Shown here: positions 59,991 to 64,000 of the stretch, piece after piece
How positions within the stretch are numbered: position 1 is the stretch's first letter
Layout: each line of letters begins with the position of its first letter
From: Candidatus Puniceispirillum sp.
GTDB taxonomy: Bacteria; Pseudomonadota; Alphaproteobacteria; Puniceispirillales; Puniceispirillaceae
Length of the DNA: 64,000 nt
NCBI GenBank assembly: GCA_016778895.1
Contig: JADHOR010000007.1
Location: 35,534-99,533 of the forward strand
Reading direction: 5' to 3'
Notes under the pieces: model-generated
Database searches by the model: none
What the model was told of the DNA's origin: nothing
The model's input: only the letters and a program-made list of their open reading frames with translations
Position numbers and translations under genes: made by a program

Positions 59991-60008
59991 CTAGATTTGG
60001 AGTAAATT

Positions 60009-60983
60009 TTGTTCCAATTTTTGGCTCGACGAGTGTTTCAATCATCGTTTGTCTTACTAGTCACTGGGCTGATAGCATTTTCAATGTTTCGCTTTGTTGG
60101 CGATCCTGTTGAGAATATGATGGGCCAGGAGCGCACTGACGCAGATATCGAATTGCTCCGAGAAAAACTCGGGCTTAACGATCCATTTTTTATCCAATAC
60201 AAAGATTTTTTGATAGATGCAGCGCATGGTGATTTAGGCATTTCTTTTCGCCAAGGTAGACCCGTCGTTGATGTGTTAATAGAGCGCCTGCCGGCAACTC
60301 TGGAGCTTGCCGCTGTTTCAGCTTTTTTAGCTATTTTTCTGGGGGTTTCACTCGGTGTTTATACAGCAATAAATCCTAAAGGCTGGTTTACCAACATAAT
60401 TTTGACGGTCTCACTTATTGGTGTCAGCTTGCCAACATTCTTAATTGGAATTCTATTAATATATCTTTTCGCAGTAGAGCTTGGTTGGCTCCCAAGCTTC
60501 GGTCGTGGAGAGGTTGTAGAGTATGGATGGTGGACGACCGGCTTGACCTCTGTAAGTGGAATTAAGGCTATTATTTTGCCGGCATTAACACTAGGTCTTT
60601 ACCAAATGACTATGATAATGCGTTTGGTAAGATCCGAGATGACAGAGGTTTTAAACTCTGATTTCATAAGGTTTGCACGGTCCAGGGGTTTGCCTGAAGG
60701 TAAGATAAATTTTCGCCACGCGCTAAAAAACACCTTGGTTCCAGTCATAACGGTTACTGGATTACAATTAGGATCGATAATCGCTTTTGCGATAATTACT
60801 GAGACCGTATTTCAATGGCCGGGCCTTGGTCTTTTATTTATTGATAGTGTTCAGTTCGTCGACATACCAGTTATGGCGTCCTATTTGATGTTTATTTCAG
60901 TAATGTTTGTATCAATAAACTTGATTGTGGATCTGCTCTATGCGGTCATTGACCCTCGGTTGAGTATTAGTGGAACAAAATGA
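60009..60983 (+). CDS. ABC transporter permease, DppB type
   Basis: Inner-membrane permease of 324 residues. The N-terminal segment LARRVFQSSFVLLVTGLIAFSMFRFVGDPVENMMG is the family start, ERTDADIELLREKLGLNDPFFIQY follows, and the EAA loop is in SDFIRFARSRGLPEGKINFRHALKNTLVPVITVTG near 215-245. Six hydrophobic segments. TTG start at 60009 with TTGGAG eight bases upstream. Its stop overlaps the next permease by 4 nt. Confidence 0.94.
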   Translation: MFQFLARRVFQSSFVLLVTGLIAFSMFRFVGDPVENMMGQERTDADIELLREKLGLNDPFFIQYKDFLIDAAHGDLGISFRQGRPVVDVLIERLPATLELAAVSAFLAIFLGVSLGVYTAINPKGWFTNIILTVSLIGVSLPTFLIGILLIYLFAVELGWLPSFGRGEVVEYGWWTTGLTSVSGIKAIILPALTLGLYQMTMIMRLVRSEMTEVLNSDFIRFARSRGLPEGKINFRHALKNTLVPVITVTGLQLGSIIAFAIITETVFQWPGLGLLFIDSVQFVDIPVMASYLMFISVMFVSINLIVDLLYAVIDPRLSISGTK

Positions 60984-61903
60984 AGAAAATGATTAGAGAA
61001 TTTATTGAATCTAATTTTTTCTACTCTTTCTCACGCACACCAGTGGCTATTGGTAGTTTTTTGACCACGACCATTTTGATTCTGTGTGCGCTAGCTGCGC
61101 CAATTTTAGCGCCTTATTCACCCTATGATCCAGCGACGTTAAATCTTATGAATGGTTTTTCTGCACCACTCGCTCCGAATAGTTTTACCGGTGATGTTTT
61201 CGTTTTTGGGGCAGATGATCAGGGTCGTGATATCCTCTCGACGATTCTATTTGGTATGCGGATTTCTTTGTTTGTTGGCTTTTCTGCAGTTTTATTCGCT
61301 ATGATTTTAGGGGTCACACTCGGTCTAGTTTCAGCTATGGTCGGCGGTGTTGTTGATGCAGTTATAATGCGAGTTGCTGATGTGCAACTGAGCTTTCCTT
61401 CAATTCTAATTGCAATGCTTATTTTTGGAATTGCGAAAAGTATTACCCCGCCTGAAATGCGCAACCAGATGGCAATATGGGTACTCATTATATCTATTGG
61501 CTTGTCAGACTGGGTGCAATTTGCGCGCGTGGTCAGGGGTTCAGCGATGGTCGAATTACAGAAAGAATATGTTGAAGCTGCGAAGCTTATTGGCGTTTCC
61601 CAGTTCGGCATATCTTTAAGACATGTTTTCCCTAATGTGTTGCCTTCAGTTCTGGTGATTGCCACCATTTCACTAGCCCTGGCGATTATTTCCGAGGCAA
61701 CGTTATCATTTTTAGGTGTTGGTGCTCCGCCTACGCAACCAAGTTTGGGCACACTAATCAGAATAGGCCAAGGGTTCTTGTTTTCCGGGGAGTGGTGGAT
61801 TATTTTCTTTCCTTCAATTGCACTATTACTGTTAGCGCTGTCTGTCAATCTCTTTGGGGATTGGTTGCGAAACACTCACAACCCCAACATGGGAATTAAA
61901 TAG
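60980..61903 (+). CDS. ABC transporter permease, DppC type
   Basis: Second permease of the heterodimer, 307 residues. SRTPVAIGSFLTTTILILCALAAPILAPYSPYDP and FGADDQGRDILSTILFGMRISLFVGF are typical of the DppC/OppC N-terminal domain; the EAA loop is VQFARVVRGSAMVELQKEYVEAAKLIGVSQFGISLRHVFPNVLP near 185-220, then EATLSFLGVGAPPTQPSLG. Overlaps both neighbours (ATGA with the DppB gene, 1 nt with the ATPase gene). Confidence 0.95.
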   Translation: MKKMIREFIESNFFYSFSRTPVAIGSFLTTTILILCALAAPILAPYSPYDPATLNLMNGFSAPLAPNSFTGDVFVFGADDQGRDILSTILFGMRISLFVGFSAVLFAMILGVTLGLVSAMVGGVVDAVIMRVADVQLSFPSILIAMLIFGIAKSITPPEMRNQMAIWVLIISIGLSDWVQFARVVRGSAMVELQKEYVEAAKLIGVSQFGISLRHVFPNVLPSVLVIATISLALAIISEATLSFLGVGAPPTQPSLGTLIRIGQGFLFSGEWWIIFFPSIALLLLALSVNLFGDWLRNTHNPNMGIK

Positions 61904-63591
61904 TGCTTCTCAAAATTGAAAATTTGACGATTGAATACCCTGATCGTTTTGGAAGTTACCGAGCAGTTGAAAATGCTAGTCTTGGATTGGCTCGAGGAGA
62001 AATACTGGGTTTAGTGGGTGAATCGGGTGCTGGAAAATCAACAATAGGTAATGCAATAATCGGACTGCTGCAATCACCGGGTAGAATTGTCGCGGGAACA
62101 ATTGAGCTTCAGGGTCAACGGTTAGATTTGCTAAGTAAGCGGGAATTTAGTGATGTCCGCGGAAAAAAAGTTGGAATGATTTTCCAAGACCCAATGACTT
62201 CATTAAATCCACTTGAAACTATTGGAATACAGCTTTTGGAGACTATTGCTTTGCACTCAGATCTCTCCAGAAACGATGCAAAGTTGAGGGCTATTGAGTT
62301 ATTGACTGTTGTAGGAATAGCTTTGCCCAGAGTAAAAATGAGTCAGTTTCCACATGAATTATCTGGAGGTATGCGGCAACGGGTAGTTATTGCTCTGGTT
62401 TTGGCTGGCGAGCCTGATCTTATTATTGCAGATGAGCCAACAACGGCTTTGGATGTGTCTATACAGGCAACGATCCTCGAACTAATTCGCGAATTGTGCC
62501 GAAAGAAAAATGTCGGTGTTATCCTTGTTACTCATGATATGGGAGTGATTGCTGAGACTGCCGACCGTGTTGCAGTAATGTATATGGGCAAAATTGTTGA
62601 AATTGAGGAAACGAAACACTTAATCAAGCATCCCAAGCACCCTTATACTCGAGCACTAATTTCTGCTGTGCCGCCATCCAATCGTCGAATTGATCGTTTT
62701 ACCAGAGTTAAATTTAACAAGGGTCGAGAAAACCAAAAAGAGATTGATCTACAATCACACTGGCTGGGTATGAAGACTAATGATTCAATTTCCTCTGGTT
62801 ATTTGTTGGATGTTCAGCATCTTACGAAAGTTTTTCACCCACATAACACATGGTTTTCCAAAAAAAATGAGCCGAACCTTGCTGTTGACGATGTAAGTTT
62901 CAAAATCTCACACGGTGAGACTTATGGGGTTGTGGGTGAGAGCGGTTCGGGTAAGTCAACGGTAGCACGGCTGATAACGGGTATCCACAAACCGACGGAT
63001 GGGGGTGTCTGGTTTGACAATCTGAACTTAATAAAGAGTAGTTCATCGTGTGAATACAAAAGGAAAAAACGCGAAATTCAGATGATATTTCAGGACCCTT
63101 ATTCATCCCTAAATGGACGAATGAAGGTTGAAAAAATTGTAGCTGAGCCAATTCTTGTAAATGGGTTTAAGGGCAGTAAAGCTGAATTGTTTCAAATAGT
63201 TTCTGACCTTTTGTCGCTCGTGGAATTGGACGCAGATGCTGCGCGTCGGTATCCCCATGCTTTCTCTGGTGGTCAGCGTCAAAGAATTTCAATTGCCAGG
63301 GCTTTGGCGTCAAGGCCTAAATTTTTGATATGTGACGAACCCACCTCAGCCCTAGATGTATCTATTCAAGCTCAGATTCTCAATTTGTTAAAAGATCTTC
63401 AACAACGGCTTGGGTTGACATACCTATTCATCAGCCATGACTTGCCGGTCATGCGGCAAGTTTGTGATAGGATTGCTGTTATGAGGGAAGGGCGGATTGT
63501 TGAAGAGAATAGTGCTGAGAAAATATTCACCTACCCAAAACATCGATATACGCAAGAGTTAATACGTTTAATGCCAAAATTTGAGCATTAA
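61903..63591 (+). CDS. ABC transporter ATPase with two fused ATP-binding domains (DppD-DppF type)
   Basis: A 562-residue fusion of both ATPases of the peptide-type importer. Domain 1 has GESGAGKST near residue 42, signature LSGGMRQRVVIAL near 160 and LIIADEPTTALDVS; domain 2 (from about 300) has GESGSGKST near 350, signature FSGGQRQRISIARAL near 455 and LICDEPTSALDVS. Each domain ends with the oligopeptide-ABC C-terminal extension (HPYTRALISAVPPS; HRYTQELIRLMP). GTG start at 61903 overlaps the permease stop by 1 nt. Fused DppDF proteins are common in alphaproteobacteria. Confidence 0.95.
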   Translation: MLLKIENLTIEYPDRFGSYRAVENASLGLARGEILGLVGESGAGKSTIGNAIIGLLQSPGRIVAGTIELQGQRLDLLSKREFSDVRGKKVGMIFQDPMTSLNPLETIGIQLLETIALHSDLSRNDAKLRAIELLTVVGIALPRVKMSQFPHELSGGMRQRVVIALVLAGEPDLIIADEPTTALDVSIQATILELIRELCRKKNVGVILVTHDMGVIAETADRVAVMYMGKIVEIEETKHLIKHPKHPYTRALISAVPPSNRRIDRFTRVKFNKGRENQKEIDLQSHWLGMKTNDSISSGYLLDVQHLTKVFHPHNTWFSKKNEPNLAVDDVSFKISHGETYGVVGESGSGKSTVARLITGIHKPTDGGVWFDNLNLIKSSSSCEYKRKKREIQMIFQDPYSSLNGRMKVEKIVAEPILVNGFKGSKAELFQIVSDLLSLVELDADAARRYPHAFSGGQRQRISIARALASRPKFLICDEPTSALDVSIQAQILNLLKDLQQRLGLTYLFISHDLPVMRQVCDRIAVMREGRIVEENSAEKIFTYPKHRYTQELIRLMPKFEH

Positions 63592-63611
63592 TTAAGCGCA
63601 TATTTAATCGC

Positions 63612-63755
63612 TTAATTACAGCCTGATTGTGAGCCTAATCTCGATAGACTCCAGTTTTTTATATTATCATTCAATTTGCGAAAGCTGGCATCCTCAGCCC
63701 AAGCCGTCTGGCTGCACAGGGTTAGGAATATGGCTGTGAACAGGGTGCGGGTCAT
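63612..63755 (-). pseudogene. Signal-peptide ORF, probable remnant of an exported-protein gene
   Basis: A 47-codon ORF beginning MTRTLFTAIFLTLCSQTAWAE, almost the same signal peptide as the exported protein at 54455-54982 (LFTAIFLTLCSQTAWAE against ILTAIFLILFSQTAWAE). After the signal there are only about 26 residues without family resemblance, so it is either a truncated copy or a very small secreted peptide. It lies between the ABC operon (convergent) and a transposase gene, a place where truncation is plausible. Confidence 0.5.
63694..63755 (-). repeat. Direct repeat, copy B (signal-peptide coding)
   Basis: Second copy of the 62-nt repeat at 54921-54982, same orientation, about 85 percent identical by hand alignment. 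The two copies bracket 8.7 kb holding the MMPL fragment, MFS, GYD, csp and the ABC operon. Confidence 0.8.
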
Positions 63756-63867
63756 TAGCTTCAATCTCGCGAGAACGCTATGCTTATTAGCCTTACGGCA
63801 TAGCCGTATAGAATTGGCAGCATAGAAACAGTCAAGGCAGGCCCCATCTTTTCTATATCTCCCCTGT

Positions 63868-64000
63868 CTAGCCCCATTTTTCAGTGCCACTTATTTTGTC
63901 GTTCTCTAATAAGGTTTCGGGGACGGGTGGTCTCATGCCCAATGCGTGATGAGGTCTGATCTGGTTATATTGTCTGAGCCAGGTATTGATTGCGACCTGA
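63868..64000 (-). mobile_element. Transposase C-terminus (DDE/integrase-core, IS3-like), partial
   Basis: Minus-strand frame entering from the right edge and stopping at 63868-63870. The visible 43 residues include VAINTWLRQYNQIRPHHALG followed by MRPPVPETLLEND, the conserved end of integrase-core transposases of the IS3 group, where the Asn-x-x-Arg-Pro-His-x-Ala-Leu pattern is diagnostic. TGTCTAGCCCCA at 63865-63876, overlapping the stop, could be the terminal inverted repeat, but the other end lies outside the window. Confidence 0.85.

Noticed and set aside
61219..61875. Minus-strand open frame of 218 codons inside the DppC-type permease
   Set aside because: Shadow frame; the plus-strand permease has the EAA loop and operon overlaps.
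1..64000. CRISPR array, prophage or plasmid replication module
   Set aside because: No regularly spaced repeats, phage structural genes, integrase or replication initiator were found; the only mobile-element trace is the transposase fragment at the right edge.

Overview
The window reads as chromosome of a free-living, probably marine alphaproteobacterium. The strongest evidence is the gene order dusB-ntrB-ntrC-ntrY-ntrX-trkA-hfq, a hallmark of that class, together with fused ispDF, recG-sdhE-mfd linkage and a DinB with an N-terminal zinc-finger-like extension. The overall look (compact, moderate G+C, ThiXYZ/TenA salvage, SulP, many small transporters) would fit a SAR116-type bacterium, but that assignment is inference and not proven by anything seen here.

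Layout. 1-2.3 kb (minus): pncC/cinA C-terminal gene (cut by the window edge), pgpA, ispDF. 2.5-12.4 kb (plus): dusB, the two nitrogen two-component systems NtrBC and NtrYX, trkA, hfq and an inositol-monophosphatase-family gene. 12.4-20.4 kb: mazG (minus), a DUF502 membrane protein with a histone-H1-like tail (plus), recG (minus), sdhE and mfd (plus). 20.4-27.5 kb: small metabolic genes (FrnE-type DsbA, HugZ-like, GST, a two-subunit aconitase X, DCC protein, DUF1330, HAD, YeeE/YedE) plus an unrecognised 88-residue gene preceded by a consensus-perfect sigma-54 promoter. 27.7-35.5 kb: a TPP riboswitch followed by ten tightly coupled thiamin genes, thiD-thiO-thiS-thiG-thiE-thiF-thiY-tenA-thiZ-thiX, joining thiazole synthesis, thiamin phosphate synthesis and pyrimidine salvage/uptake; no thiC lies here. 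35.5-44.1 kb: queF, speD-speE (with a short leader ORF), two closely related DMT exporters, an old-yellow-enzyme reductase, dinB, a VOC protein and a pirin. 44.1-48.7 kb: an SDR divergent from a cobalt-type nitrile hydratase operon (alpha, beta, accessory), then a SulP anion transporter.

From about 48.7 kb to the end the sequence is visibly AT-richer, gene density drops, TTG starts are common and gene fragments appear: a small lipoprotein, a DadA/PuuB-like FAD oxidoreductase, a DUF938 methyltransferase, GFA and SDR proteins, a third DMT protein, an exported protein of unknown function, a truncated RND/MMPL exporter, an MFS transporter, GYD and cold-shock proteins, and a five-domain dipeptide/opine-type ABC transporter in four genes. 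A diverged 62-bp direct repeat encoding a signal peptide flanks 8.8 kb of this region, and the window ends inside a transposase gene. This part looks like a variable, repeatedly rearranged segment.

Points most worth following: the sigma-54 promoter of the unknown 88-residue gene while both local NtrC-family regulators lack the GAFTGA loop needed to contact sigma-54; the 14-codon leader ORF before speD; the cysteine-stripped ThiF inside the riboswitch-controlled operon; the basic tail on the DUF502 protein; and a 29-codon ORF resembling the extreme N-terminus of phosphogluconate dehydratase.
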